Positions 34,137-42,960 of a stretch of DNA of 64,000 nucleotides are shown in pieces. Origin of the DNA: an uncultured Oscillospiraceae bacterium (GTDB lineage: Bacteria > Bacillota > Clostridia > Oscillospirales > Acutalibacteraceae); assembly GCA_959601025.1 (NCBI GenBank), contig CAUGOD010000010.1, forward strand, positions 1 to 64,000. The letters are read 5' to 3'. The notes below the pieces were generated by a model. The model was not told the origin of the DNA. It was given only the letters and a program-made list of their open reading frames with translations, and ran no database searches. Each line of letters opens with the position of its first letter. The first letter of the stretch is position 1. The translations under genes were made by a program, and so were the position numbers.

Positions 34137-34763
34137 ATGGCTAGATATACCGGTCCGGTGTGCAGACTCTGCCGCCGCGAGGGTCAGAAACTGTTTTTGA
34201 AGGGCGAGCGCTGCTATTCCAAGAAGTGTGCGGTTGACCGCCGTACTTACGCCCCCGGCCAGCATGGCCAGGGGCGCAAGAAGGTTTCCGAATACGGCAA
34301 GCAGCTGCGTACCAAGCAGTACGCCCGCCGTTATTATGGCGTGCTGGAGGGCCAGTTCCGCCACTATTTCGAAATGGCGGAGAAGATGCCGGGCGTTACC
34401 GGTGAAAACCTGCTCCGTCTGCTCGAATCCCGCCTGGACAACGTGATCTATCGTCTGGGTCTTGCCAGCTCCCGCGCTGAGGCGCGCCAGCTGGTGCTGC
34501 ACGGGCATTACACCGTCAACGGCCGCAAGGTGAACATCCCCTCCTTCCTGACGAAGGTGGGCCAGGTCATCGCGGTGAAGGACGGCAGCCGTCAGAAGGA
34601 AAAGCTGAAAGCGATTATTGAAGCGAACTCTTCCCGCCCGATTCCGAAATGGCTGGAGCTCAATCGCGAAACCCTGGAAGCGAAGGTTGTCGCCGTGCCG
34701 AACCGTGAGGACATCGATCTGCCGATCGAAGAAACCCTCATCGTCGAGCTGTACTCGAAGTAA
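34137..34763 (+). CDS. rpsD: 30S ribosomal protein S4
   Basis: A 208-residue S4, a primary 16S binder. Four cysteines near the N-terminus (CRLC...C...C) mark the zinc-containing form. The S4 RNA-binding domain is at LESRLDNVIYRLGLASSRAE (about residues 98-117) and ARQLVLHGHYTVNG. It sits between rpsK and rpoA, the usual alpha-operon order for Clostridia. Confidence 0.97.
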   Translation: MARYTGPVCRLCRREGQKLFLKGERCYSKKCAVDRRTYAPGQHGQGRKKVSEYGKQLRTKQYARRYYGVLEGQFRHYFEMAEKMPGVTGENLLRLLESRLDNVIYRLGLASSRAEARQLVLHGHYTVNGRKVNIPSFLTKVGQVIAVKDGSRQKEKLKAIIEANSSRPIPKWLELNRETLEAKVVAVPNREDIDLPIEETLIVELYSK

Positions 34764-34871
34764 GGCGGACGCTCCGCTTTCTCCGCACGACTACCAACCG
34801 CGGAACGGGCGGTTGGTACGGCGAGCCGTGCCAGCCGCTTGAATTTCCGCCTTCAACAAGGAGGGTTTTGA

Positions 34872-35825
34872 ATGATTGAAATCGAAAAGCCCAGGATCGA
34901 AGCAGTGGACGCCGCTTCCGACGGTACCTATGGCAAGTTCATTGTGGAACCGCTGGAGCGTGGTTATGGGACGACACTCGGCAACAGCCTGCGCCGTGTG
35001 CTGCTGTCCTCCCTGCCCGGCGTGGCGGTTACTTCGGTGAAAATCGACGGTATCCTGCATGAATTCTCCACCATCGAAGGCGTTAAGGAAGACGTGACCG
35101 AGATCATCCTGAACATCAAGGGCCTGACCGCCAAGATTACCGGCGACGGCCCGAAGGTGGTCTATATTGAGGCCGAAGGCGCCGGCGAAGTCAACGCCGG
35201 TTCCATCAAGTGCGACAGCGAGGTCGAGATTCTCAACCCCGACATGCACATTGCGACGCTCGGCGACGGCGCCCGGCTGTATATGGAAATCACGCTGGAT
35301 AAGGGGCGCGGCTATGTTCCGGCCGAACGGAACAAGCAGCAGATGGCCCCGGTGATTGGCGTGATCCCGGTCGATTCGATCTACACCCCGGTGGTGAAGG
35401 TGAACTATACCGTGGAAAACACCCGCGTCGGCCAGATTACCGACTATGATAAACTGACTCTTGAGGTGTGGACCAACGGAACCATCTCCGCAAAAGAGGC
35501 CGTTTCTCTGGGCGCGAAAGTGCTCACCGAGCATCTGAACCTGTTTGTGGATCTCTCCGGCGAGACCTATGCCGGCGATTCCATTATGGTGGAAAAGGAT
35601 GACAAGGGTAAGGAAAAGGTTCTTGAAATGACGATTGAGGAACTCGACCTGTCGGTCCGTTCCTTCAACTGCCTCAAGCGCGCGGGCATCAATACCGTGG
35701 AAGACCTTATCAACAAGTCGGAAGACGATATGATGAAGGTTCGCAACCTCGGCCGCAAATCGCTGGAGGAAGTGGTGAATAAGCTGGCGTCCCTGGGCTT
35801 TACCCTGCATTCGGAGGAAGAATAA
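34872..35825 (+). CDS. rpoA: RNA polymerase subunit alpha
   Basis: A 317-residue alpha subunit: N-terminal dimerisation domain (GYGTTLGNSLRRVLLSSLPG) and C-terminal DNA/activator-binding domain (LDLSVRSFNCLKRAGINTVE, then DMMKVRNLGRKSLEEV). AAGGAGG precedes the ATG. The 108-base spacer after rpsD contains an ACCAACCGC/GGGCGGTTGGT hairpin. Confidence 0.97.
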   Translation: MIEIEKPRIEAVDAASDGTYGKFIVEPLERGYGTTLGNSLRRVLLSSLPGVAVTSVKIDGILHEFSTIEGVKEDVTEIILNIKGLTAKITGDGPKVVYIEAEGAGEVNAGSIKCDSEVEILNPDMHIATLGDGARLYMEITLDKGRGYVPAERNKQQMAPVIGVIPVDSIYTPVVKVNYTVENTRVGQITDYDKLTLEVWTNGTISAKEAVSLGAKVLTEHLNLFVDLSGETYAGDSIMVEKDDKGKEKVLEMTIEELDLSVRSFNCLKRAGINTVEDLINKSEDDMMKVRNLGRKSLEEVVNKLASLGFTLHSEEE

Positions 35826-35930
35826 GCCGCTTGGCTTTCCCTGACTGCGGCTCCTGCCCCGGCGCCCTTAATCCAAAATTTCCAAGTATTCCGAACTCGG
35901 CATAAGTCGAAGGAAAAGGAGTGAATTCAC

Positions 35931-36272
35931 ATGCCTGGAACCAGAAAGCTCGGCCGTCCCACGGCTCACCGTACCGCGATGCTCAGAGCGATGGTCACCT
36001 TCCTGCTTGAGAAGGGCCGCATTGAAACCACGGTCACCCGCGCCAAAGAGGTGCGCTCCCTGACCGAAAAGATGATCACGATCGCGAAGAACCCGACGCT
36101 GGCGAATAAGCGCCTGGTGTTCTCCTTTGTTACGAAGGAAAGCGTTGCCAAGAAGCTGTTTGATGAAATCGCGCCGAAATACGCCGACTGCAACGGCGGC
36201 TATACCCGTATTGTCAAGACCGGCGCCCGCCGCGGCGACGCCGCGGAAATGGCGATCATTGAACTGAAGTGA
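35931..36272 (+). CDS. rplQ: 50S ribosomal protein L17
   Basis: A 113-residue L17 near the exit tunnel. KLGRPTAHRTAMLRAMVTFL and the C-terminal GARRGDAAEMAIIELK are diagnostic. It is the last gene of the superoperon; the ecfA/ecfT/truA genes often found next in Clostridia are absent. Confidence 0.97.
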   Translation: MPGTRKLGRPTAHRTAMLRAMVTFLLEKGRIETTVTRAKEVRSLTEKMITIAKNPTLANKRLVFSFVTKESVAKKLFDEIAPKYADCNGGYTRIVKTGARRGDAAEMAIIELK

Positions 36273-36301
36273 TTTGCTTTCAAAGGCTTCCCAAAGCAAT
36301 C

Positions 36302-36342
36302 GAAACCGGCCGTTCCCTTCGCAGGGAACGGCCGGTTTTTAT
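36302..36342 (+). terminator. Terminator of the ribosomal superoperon
   Basis: AACCGGCCGTTCCC pairs perfectly with GGGAACGGCCGGTT around a TTCGCA loop, followed by TTTAT. Confidence 0.93.
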
Positions 36343-36355
36343 GTTACCGAAGAGG

Positions 36356-36400
36356 CAAAAAAGGCCCTGCCCGAACATATCGGGCAGGGCCTTTTTTGCT
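36356..36400. terminator. Bidirectional terminator
   Basis: AAAAAAGGCCCTGCCCG and CGGGCAGGGCCTTTTTT form a symmetrical hairpin with T-runs on both strands. It backs up the rplQ terminator and ends the convergent lipoprotein gene. Confidence 0.92.
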
Positions 36401-38212
36401 TTAATAGAAGTCAATGGAAAAGCGGGCCCTATTCCACAGCGTAAATTGATTCTCCATTCGGGCCTTCTGTTCCTCGGTAACGGAATCCAATTTGGATTTC
36501 GCCTCGTCAATAATGGCATTGATGATTTCTACCCGATCGGGCGTATACATCTCACTGGGCTGGGGCGGTATCCAACAAATGCTGCTGCCCTCGCACATTT
36601 CGCTGCTGTCAGCCAGCGCTTTATAGTACAGGAACATATCCTCCGCAGCGGCCCCATACAGCTTGTGGCAGGCATCTAAAAGCATCTGTTCTCCCGTCAG
36701 ACCGCCGTCCCACATACCGCGGGACGACACATACCAGAGAGGCCAGCGAAGGGGATAGCTCTCTTCTGTTTCGCGGTGACAGGAGGCCGGTCCCTGATCG
36801 TAGTACACATAAGAAGCGCCGTTCTGTTTCCAAAGCGCGTGATTCCGGGTGGCGACATTTCCCTGTACCCAGGGGACATCCGCCCACGAGGCACGTTCAT
36901 ATGCAATACAATACCATTCCCAGATAGAGACATGCTTCAGCGAGGCTTTTTCGATAAACTCCTGGAAATTTCCAAGCCAGGACTGGGTATAGGTGTTGTG
37001 CGTGATGCTGTTGTAGCCTGTGACCGCCTTGTCCAGGTCGAGCGGCGTGGTCATACTGGTCTCCCGGCAGAACATGACCTCTACGTTTGGATGAGCCGTC
37101 GTCTTTTCGGGCGGGAAAAAGGTGTTGTGATAACTCAGGATCGAAATGGTCTTTTCCGGGTATTTCTGCGATACGATTTCCGCGACGCGATTGGCGAATA
37201 CCAGTAATTGATCCGTGGCGTTTCCGGCGGCGGCGCAGGTTTCGCATTCACACCAGCCCTTCTCCCAGCCGTCGTTTGCGGCTAGGGAATAATTGGTCAT
37301 GTTGGGGTTAGTTTCCCAGCGCGCCATTATTTTTTTTGCGGCCTCTTCGGCGAGTTCCGGATTGGTGTAATCATACTGCCACCAGCTCTCGGAATGGGGA
37401 TCCCGCTTTCCGTCTACCAAAGCGAACCATTCCGGGTGCTCATCAAAGTATTCATCCAAAGGAATTATCTGAGGGATACCATGCCCGATCATGGTGGAGT
37501 CTCCGCCCAGGTACCAGCGTACTCCCACCTCCGGCGTTTGCGACAGAACCTGCGTCCGCCGGGAGCGGAACTGCGGGGTATGCTGAACATCCAAATCCCC
37601 GATAGCCAGGACAGGGTGACTGGGAACTACCTGCCACAGCTCGTCCGGGCCAAACCAGCCGCAGCCCAGATACTCCAGCAGCATGGTCACGGCAAACTGC
37701 GTACCGGTATAGAGGGCGTCGTCGTTCCCCAGCAGGACAAGCTGGTTTCCGTCCCTTTTAAGCAGCACTTTTTCCTTTTCCGGATAACCGGTGGGCTGTT
37801 CAATCCCCAGCGCCGCCGTCTGCCTGGTCGGCCCGACCAGAATCCGGTATTCCTCCGCCGGCTCCTCGCTGTCGGAGTAAAGGGGAATGGAAGCGCCGGT
37901 AATCGTGTCCAGATGCTTCTGCAGGTCCTCTGCGGCGGTTTTTACCTTATCGGTTGCAGCAGCCGGAATCACAATGGCGGCCCGGGCGGTTCCGTTTTCT
38001 GCAATAAGAAAATCGGACGCGTCCGGCGCGGTGACAAGGACGGTGTTGGCAGGGAGCGTCGGAATTTCCATAATCGCGGGCGAAGCGGAGGATTCCGCGT
38101 CGGATGACGGCGTCGAGGAAGACGCGCCCGATTTACAGGCGGTGAGGGAAAACAACAGCGCCCCTGTCAGAAGGAGCAGAAAGCCGGAGCGCCCGGCAGA
38201 CTTCTGTCTCAT
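36401..38212 (-). CDS. DUF4838 lipoprotein, putative glycan-active enzyme
   Basis: A 603-residue lipoprotein: hydrophobic signal and lipobox LTAC (Cys about residue 26), a Ser-rich linker, an N-terminal alpha-glucuronidase-type domain (VIPAAATDKVKTAAEDLQKH, EYRILVGPT) and a DUF4838 region starting near PQFRSRRTQ with YFDEHPEWFALVDGKR. Family members are associated with polysaccharide breakdown; catalytic residues and substrate cannot be named. ATG at 38212 follows GGGAGG by 10 bases; the longer reading from 38260 was rejected. It is single, convergent with the ribosomal operon, and far from the other glycan locus of this window. Confidence 0.85.
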   Translation of the reverse strand: MRQKSAGRSGFLLLLTGALLFSLTACKSGASSSTPSSDAESSASPAIMEIPTLPANTVLVTAPDASDFLIAENGTARAAIVIPAAATDKVKTAAEDLQKHLDTITGASIPLYSDSEEPAEEYRILVGPTRQTAALGIEQPTGYPEKEKVLLKRDGNQLVLLGNDDALYTGTQFAVTMLLEYLGCGWFGPDELWQVVPSHPVLAIGDLDVQHTPQFRSRRTQVLSQTPEVGVRWYLGGDSTMIGHGIPQIIPLDEYFDEHPEWFALVDGKRDPHSESWWQYDYTNPELAEEAAKKIMARWETNPNMTNYSLAANDGWEKGWCECETCAAAGNATDQLLVFANRVAEIVSQKYPEKTISILSYHNTFFPPEKTTAHPNVEVMFCRETSMTTPLDLDKAVTGYNSITHNTYTQSWLGNFQEFIEKASLKHVSIWEWYCIAYERASWADVPWVQGNVATRNHALWKQNGASYVYYDQGPASCHRETEESYPLRWPLWYVSSRGMWDGGLTGEQMLLDACHKLYGAAAEDMFLYYKALADSSEMCEGSSICWIPPQPSEMYTPDRVEIINAIIDEAKSKLDSVTEEQKARMENQFTLWNRARFSIDFY

Positions 38213-38315
38213 ATGGTGAAGACCTCCCTGAAAAATAGCTAGGCATAAAGACGGATACACCTAAGAAAAGGCCATCCAAACAATATGCATGATTTATAAA
38301 CGGGCCGTTTCTTTT

Positions 38316-38343
38316 ATTATATAGAAATTTCCCAAACGAGCAA
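38316..38343 (-). promoter_or_regulatory. Promoter of the DUF4838 gene
   Basis: TATAAT (38321-38316) with TTGCTC (38343-38338), 16-base spacer, on the minus strand. It lies in the 38213-38640 intergenic region, which also holds the divergent promoter and hairpin element of the next gene. Confidence 0.6.
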
Positions 38344-38465
38344 GGCGCAAATTTGTTATGGGGAGGGTGCATATTTGCGGATTTTGACGGACAGGGCGAA
38401 ACAGGAATTACATGACGGCGGTACGCGGCTGCAAAGGAAATTTTCAGTACGGAAGCAACAAGATA

Positions 38466-38474
38466 TGGTATAAT
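38466..38474 (+). promoter_or_regulatory. Extended -10 promoter
   Basis: TGGTATAAT: a consensus TATAAT (38469-38474) with TG one base upstream; no good -35. It would start a transcript just before hairpin element B. Confidence 0.6.
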
Positions 38475-38485
38475 AGCAACGTTGG

Positions 38486-38543
38486 GAAAATGCCGACAGG
38501 CATTTTCGATTGCGCCGCCGGACGCTGTCGGTACAGAGTCCGG
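38486..38543 (+). repeat. Intergenic hairpin element, copy B
   Basis: Hairpin GAAAATGCC/GGCATTTTC, the 16-base TCGATTGCGCCGCCGG shared with copy A at 1280-1295, then a second possible hairpin CCGGAC/GTCCGG (38518-38523 with 38538-38543). The first stem differs from copy A by compensating changes. Placed at the start of the transcript of the next gene. Confidence 0.6.
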
Positions 38544-38640
38544 TGACGGAACACACGGATTTTTGCATGAAAAGGCAGAGAAAGGCAGGAAAATAAAACA
38601 TAGGACGATACATTTTGAAGCAGACAGGGGGCGGGGCCAC

Positions 38641-39474
38641 ATGGAAGAGCGGAGAGAACAGAAAGAACAGAAAGACTGGCAGAAGCCCAAAAAGGCCTTT
38701 GACGCGGAGAAAGAAACCGATTTGTACATTCCCCGGGCCGATTCCCCACGGGCTGTGGAGCGAACGGCGCGGGCGGCCAGATGCCAGCTGTTCTGGGCCG
38801 CGGTCTGTGTGCTCGCCCTTCTCGGAGCAGTGCTTGGCGGGATACTCCTGTATCAGACGCTGAAACCGGCCGGGTTTTCGGGCAGGGAGCTGCTGGCGTA
38901 CGACGGGTTGACATACGAGCGGTTAGAAGACGCGGAGGATTTCGCGGCGCTTGGCCTGACGACCCCGATCGACCATTCCCATTGCGGCGAGCTGGTAGGA
39001 GAACTGGCCGACGACACGCGTTGGAACAGAACCCGTCTCTACCGAGTGGAGGGGATTGCCACCCGCGCTTTGCTGGCGGCGGAGAAGGACGGAGAGGTCG
39101 CACTGTACCGCTTCTGCTATTTTACTGAGCCGGAGGGACGGACCGGACAGGATGTTCTGTCGGTGATTACCGATGGTTCAGCGCTTGCCGGGGTGGACTG
39201 CTATGGAAAAGCGGGGGAGTGGTCCCGCCTTCTGCGCAGCGGGGAAGAGCTGTCGGCCTTTGAGGAGGCGTTTGCCTTGCTGGAACCGGCGGAAAACGCC
39301 GGCGAGCTCCGCAGCCGGATGGAGGAAACCGGCGCGTGGGACGCGACGCTGACCATCCGCTGTGAAAATGGCCTGACCTTTCATCTCAGCCTGTATGAGG
39401 AGTTGTCGGCGCTTGCCGGCTTTCGCACCGTTTACGCCCTACCGGCGGGATTTCTCGAACTGGTAATGGAGTAA
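38641..39474 (+). CDS. Single-pass membrane protein, unknown
   Basis: A 277-residue product: a very charged cytoplasmic N-terminus of about 45 residues (MEERREQKEQKDWQKPKKAF), one membrane helix (about 52-75) and an external domain of ~200 residues that I do not recognise. The frame is open back to 38482, but that region is the repeat element; ATG at 38641 is the first plausible start although its RBS (AGGGGG) is modest. Bounded by its own promoter and a terminator. Confidence 0.65.
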   Translation: MEERREQKEQKDWQKPKKAFDAEKETDLYIPRADSPRAVERTARAARCQLFWAAVCVLALLGAVLGGILLYQTLKPAGFSGRELLAYDGLTYERLEDAEDFAALGLTTPIDHSHCGELVGELADDTRWNRTRLYRVEGIATRALLAAEKDGEVALYRFCYFTEPEGRTGQDVLSVITDGSALAGVDCYGKAGEWSRLLRSGEELSAFEEAFALLEPAENAGELRSRMEETGAWDATLTIRCENGLTFHLSLYEELSALAGFRTVYALPAGFLELVME

Positions 39475-39489
39475 CGGTATAGCAGGCCC

Positions 39490-39544
39490 AAGAAAAAAAC
39501 AGCCGGTCATCTGCGGTGTCCCGCGATGACCGGTTGTTTTTTAA
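39490..39544. terminator. Bidirectional terminator
   Basis: AACAGCCGGTCAT pairs with ATGACCGGTTGTT with inner GCGG/CCGC, T-run on the plus strand and A-run upstream that gives a T-run on the minus strand. Shared by two convergent units. Confidence 0.85.
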
Positions 39545-40236
39545 TACTGCTTATTTTTCAGGATTCGGACGGAAACGAAAACCGAAAGCGCCGCGCCAGC
39601 GAGAAGCAGGACGCCGACCAGCCAGGGAAGAAGAGCCAGCAGGAGAGGCGGTACGGAGAAGCTTTCCATTCCCTTCAGCATCTCTTTGGGCAGCAGTAAT
39701 TTTACCAGCAGGACTCCCAGCATGGGGACGGCGCAGATCATCAGCATCACCAGGCGGCTTTTGTTTACTCCGAATTTATAGAGCAGCGGAAACAGGACGG
39801 AAACCAGCAGCAGCGCCACGCCGATGCTGGCGAGCAGCGAGATCAGCGTTTCCTCCACGCCGCCGTCCCCGGTTTTCCGGATAAAACCGATTGCCAGATT
39901 GATCAGGGCGATAATTACCGAGCCGCCTATCCCGACGGTCAGCGCGACGCCGTAGCGGGCGAGCACCACCGTCAGAGGAGAAAGGGGAGAGGCGGCGACC
40001 AGCTTGTCGAAATGTACCTGTTCGTCATAGGCGAAGCAGTTGATCGCCATGATAAACATCAGCACCGAAAACAGGCTGGTAAGAAAGGCCATGCCGTCCA
40101 CGGTAAAGGAGAAAACTACGATCATCAGGGTAAGGTAAATCGCCATTAGCCGCAGCTGCTTCGCCATCAACGCCCAGTCCTTCCGCATTAATCCGATAAA
40201 ACGGTTTTTACGGGCGGCCTGTGTTCTTTCTTTCAT
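39541..40236 (-). CDS. ABC-2 type transporter permease
   Basis: A 231-residue protein with six hydrophobic helices, the ABC-2 permease layout of small Firmicutes exporters; FAYDEQVHFDKLVAASPLSP in the first cytoplasmic loop is typical of the family found beside YtrA-type regulators. The start overlaps the ATPase gene stop (ATGA), so the two are coupled. The substrate is unknown. Confidence 0.85.
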   Translation of the reverse strand: MKERTQAARKNRFIGLMRKDWALMAKQLRLMAIYLTLMIVVFSFTVDGMAFLTSLFSVLMFIMAINCFAYDEQVHFDKLVAASPLSPLTVVLARYGVALTVGIGGSVIIALINLAIGFIRKTGDGGVEETLISLLASIGVALLLVSVLFPLLYKFGVNKSRLVMLMICAVPMLGVLLVKLLLPKEMLKGMESFSVPPLLLALLPWLVGVLLLAGAALSVFVSVRILKNKQY

Positions 40237-41090
40237 TTCCGGCGCCCTCCTTTCGTTGCAAACAGCATAATGTCTTCGATGGTCGGCCGCTCGACCGCCA
40301 GCCCGTTTAGGCTGGGCAGACGGCGGGTTTTGCTCAGCGCCTCAAAGCCGTATTCGTTTTTCCGCACGCCGACCAGCAGGTCCGGATCAATTTGTTCGAG
40401 TTGGGCGGCGCTGCCTTTCACCAGCACATACTGCTCCCGCAGCCGGTCCTTTTCTTTGTGGAAAAGGAGACGGCCCCGGTCGATCAGCGCGATCGTGTCC
40501 GCGATCTTTTCCAGGTCGCTGGTGATGTGGGAGGACAGGACGATGGAATGCCGCTCATCCTGCAAAAAGTCGAGGAACAAATCTAGAATCTCGTCCCGCA
40601 CCAGAGGATCCAGTCCGCTGGTCGGTTCGTCCAGCAGAAGCAGCCGGGGATGGTGCGCCATCGCCGCGGCGATAGACAGCTTCATTTTCATGCCGCGGGA
40701 GAATTCCTTCACCGCCTTTTTCCCGGGGAGGGAGAAGCGTTCAAGCAGCTCTTGGAAGAGACGGGAATCCCACGCGTCGTACAGCGCCCCCATATAGCCG
40801 TCGATCTGCTTCGGCGTCAGGATTTCATGGAAGCAGGGCTCGTCGAACACGACCCCGATCTGCTGCTTGATCTCCCGTTCGTGCGCGCGGTTGTCCAGTC
40901 CGAATACCCGGATAGCGCCGGCGTCCCGCCGGATCAGGTTCAGGATCAGCTTGAGGGTGGTGCTCTTTCCCGCGCCGTTGGCGCCGACCAGGCCGGTGAT
41001 GGTTCCTTCCTCCACGGCAAGGTTCAGGTCCTGCAGGGTAAAGCCGTCGTACTCTTTGCGCAGGCCTTCGATTTCAATGACATAGCTCAT
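40233..41090 (-). CDS. ABC transporter ATPase
   Basis: A 285-residue ATPase: Walker A GANGAGKSTTLK, signature FSRGMKMKLSIA, Walker B LLLLDEPTSGLD and the switch histidine in VLSSHITSDLEKIA. The ~60-residue C-terminal tail is like that of bacitracin/lantibiotic-type exporters. ATG at 41090 has GGAG eight bases upstream; the longer frame to 41180 was rejected. It follows the GntR regulator by about 200 bases in which no gene is seen. Confidence 0.9.
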   Translation of the reverse strand: MSYVIEIEGLRKEYDGFTLQDLNLAVEEGTITGLVGANGAGKSTTLKLILNLIRRDAGAIRVFGLDNRAHEREIKQQIGVVFDEPCFHEILTPKQIDGYMGALYDAWDSRLFQELLERFSLPGKKAVKEFSRGMKMKLSIAAAMAHHPRLLLLDEPTSGLDPLVRDEILDLFLDFLQDERHSIVLSSHITSDLEKIADTIALIDRGRLLFHKEKDRLREQYVLVKGSAAQLEQIDPDLLVGVRKNEYGFEALSKTRRLPSLNGLAVERPTIEDIMLFATKGGRRK

Positions 41091-41287
41091 ACCGATTCTC
41101 CATTCCGCGCCAATATCCGGCGCTAACAGGGGGGATGCTCGAAACGCGCTCCCGGTGTTCAGGGGATGTTCAGGGCGCAAAAAGCCAGGCCCTCGCCCGG
41201 CTGAAAGGCCGGACGGAAGCGATAGGCTTCGGATGGACGGCGCGTCCGCCGTTGGTAAAGGAAAACATGGAAATGGGCGGGCGCGTG

Positions 41288-41668
41288 TTATCCGTCTGTC
41301 TCGTCGTACAGCAGGACAATCAGATCGGCCAGCTCGTCTTTCCCCACGCCGGCCGTTTTTGCGGCGGAGACCGCTGCGGTCAGGCTTTGCTCCATCAGCC
41401 GGCGCTGTTCCTCCCGGATCAGCTCCATGTTCCGCGAGGCAACAAAGCTGCCCTTTCCCGACATGGTGACGATAAAGCCCTCGCGTTCCAGTTCCTCATA
41501 CGCCCGCTTGGTGGTGATGACGCTAATGCGAAGCTCCTTGGCGAGCAGGCGGATAGAAGGCAGCGGTTCGCCCTCCGTCATTTCCCCGGAAATGATTGCG
41601 CCCTTGATCTGGCTGACGATCTGCCCATAGATCGGCGTTTCCCCGGTATTGCGGATTATAATGTTCAA
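41288..41668 (-). CDS. GntR-family regulator, YtrA type
   Basis: A 126-residue regulator: winged helix (PIYGQIVSQIKGAIISGEM, LPSIRLLAKELRISVITTKR) and the short dimerising tail of the YtrA subgroup, without a ligand domain. TTG start at 41668 after GAGG. First gene of a GntR-ATPase-permease unit. Its promoter carries a perfect palindrome, so it probably represses its own operon; the inducer is unknown but envelope-acting antibiotics are typical for relatives. Confidence 0.9.
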   Translation of the reverse strand: MNIIIRNTGETPIYGQIVSQIKGAIISGEMTEGEPLPSIRLLAKELRISVITTKRAYEELEREGFIVTMSGKGSFVASRNMELIREEQRRLMEQSLTAAVSAAKTAGVGKDELADLIVLLYDETDG

Positions 41669-41690
41669 CGCGTCACCTCTGCGTGCTTAC

Positions 41691-41729
41691 TGTATATATA
41701 GTATATACACAGAATGCTCGGATTGTCAA
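41691..41729 (-). promoter_or_regulatory. Promoter and palindromic operator of the GntR operon
   Basis: TTGACA (41729-41724), 18 bases, TATACT (41705-41700) on the minus strand. The -10 is embedded in a perfect 19-base palindrome TGTATATA-TAG-TATATACA (41691-41709), the right size and type for a GntR dimer site, so repressor binding would block the -10. Confidence 0.8.
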
Positions 41730-41741
41730 GACTTATCCGGA

Positions 41742-41788
41742 AGAAAAAACCCTCCGTATGTCTGACCGGCATACGGAGGGAAAAGAAT
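41742..41788 (-). terminator. Terminator of thiT
   Basis: CCCTCCGTATG pairs with CATACGGAGGG; the minus strand continues GTTTTTTC. It lies between thiT and the GntR promoter. Confidence 0.88.
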
Positions 41789-41799
41789 AGCGGATAAAT

Positions 41800-42822
41800 T
41801 TACGCTGCCTGACGCTTTGCCCGGCTGCGGAAGAGAACAAAAAACGCCGCCGCCAATACGCAGACGGTCAGCAGGATCATCTGAACCCAGCTGTCGGAGG
41901 AAAGCTCGCCGTTTTGCACGGTCAGGACGATAAACACCACGTCGAATACCGCCGCGGCCGCCACCCCAATGACGGGCAGGGCGCGGAACAGACCCTTCAG
42001 CTTTACCGGGCTGTCGGCGGGAACCCGTGCGGCGAGCCGGCCGAGCAGGAAAAACAGGAGCACGCCGACCACCGTCACGATCGCCAGCAACAGCCAGTTG
42101 GCCTGTGTGATTCCGGTGATGTCGAATTCGCCGGTTTCCGGATTCTGAAGCAGAGAAAAAACATGCGCTACGTCGAACACCGCCGCAACAGCCAGCGCGG
42201 TTTTGCCGATCCCGGAGTACAATACCGCGAGGTCGGGCGCTTTCGCCTGCGGTGCGGTACGGGTAATGGTCTCGCTGCCGAAATCCAGTACCTTTGAGAG
42301 GTATACCGCGCCGACCACCGTAATCAGGGTCTCCGGTGCCATATAGGTAGCGTTATAGATCAGGGAGTACAGCAGCGCCTGGGAGTCCGGGATGGAGAGC
42401 CCGGCCCAGACCGTGCAGCCGGAAATGACATGGCAGATATACCGCAGCACGCAGGCGAGAACAGTGCCTGCGGCCAGCGCCGCCCCCTGGCTGTGGAGCT
42501 TACCGCGGAAAACACCGCCCAGGCCCAGCGCCAGGAAGGCGACGATATAGTCCAGCAGGATGATGGCGGCCGCCGCGCCAGCAGTTGTCGCGAACGACAG
42601 GGAACTCATCCCCATCAGGAGCTGAAGCAGGCTGTAGGCAAAAGCGGTAAACAGTCCCCAGCCGGTTCCGTAACGATAGGCGATCAGGATAATCGGAAGC
42701 ATACTGAAGGCCGTGATGCTCCCTCCATAGGGCAGGTCGACGATTTTTACCATGCTGAGGATCGTGGCGAACGCCAGCATGATCGCGCTCTCGGTGAGCC
42801 GAAGCGCCCGTTTCTTTTCCAT
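41800..42822 (-). CDS. thiT: ThiT-type thiamine ECF S-component with extra C-terminal domain
   Basis: A 340-residue membrane protein. The first ~190 residues are a ThiT S-component (ESAIMLAFATILSMVKIVDLPYGGSIT..., YNATYMAPET), which binds thiamine for an ECF transporter. A TPP riboswitch upstream supports this. ThiT is normally about 190-200 residues; here another ~150 residues follow with four helices arranged as two similar pairs, each starting with an AVFDV motif. The function of that extension is unknown. ATG at 42822 chosen by homology with AAGGGG upstream. The ECF ATPases are not in the window. Confidence 0.88.
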   Translation of the reverse strand: MEKKRALRLTESAIMLAFATILSMVKIVDLPYGGSITAFSMLPIILIAYRYGTGWGLFTAFAYSLLQLLMGMSSLSFATTAGAAAAIILLDYIVAFLALGLGGVFRGKLHSQGAALAAGTVLACVLRYICHVISGCTVWAGLSIPDSQALLYSLIYNATYMAPETLITVVGAVYLSKVLDFGSETITRTAPQAKAPDLAVLYSGIGKTALAVAAVFDVAHVFSLLQNPETGEFDITGITQANWLLLAIVTVVGVLLFFLLGRLAARVPADSPVKLKGLFRALPVIGVAAAAVFDVVFIVLTVQNGELSSDSWVQMILLTVCVLAAAFFVLFRSRAKRQAA

Positions 42823-42876
42823 GGATACAGACCCCTTTTCTAAGATGGGACTGTGCCGCCGCAGACAAATCCGAGA

Positions 42877-42917
42877 TGCAAAAAGCCCTCCACACAACAA
42901 AGGTGGAGGGTTTTCCT
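42877..42917 (-). terminator. Expression-platform terminator of the TPP riboswitch
   Basis: On the minus strand CCCTCCAC pairs with GTGGAGGG and is followed by CTTTTTGC, between the aptamer and thiT. It would stop transcription when TPP is bound. Confidence 0.88.
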
Positions 42918-42960
42918 TCAAACCGATCCGCCGCGCCGGGGCGCACGGAAACGCAATGAA

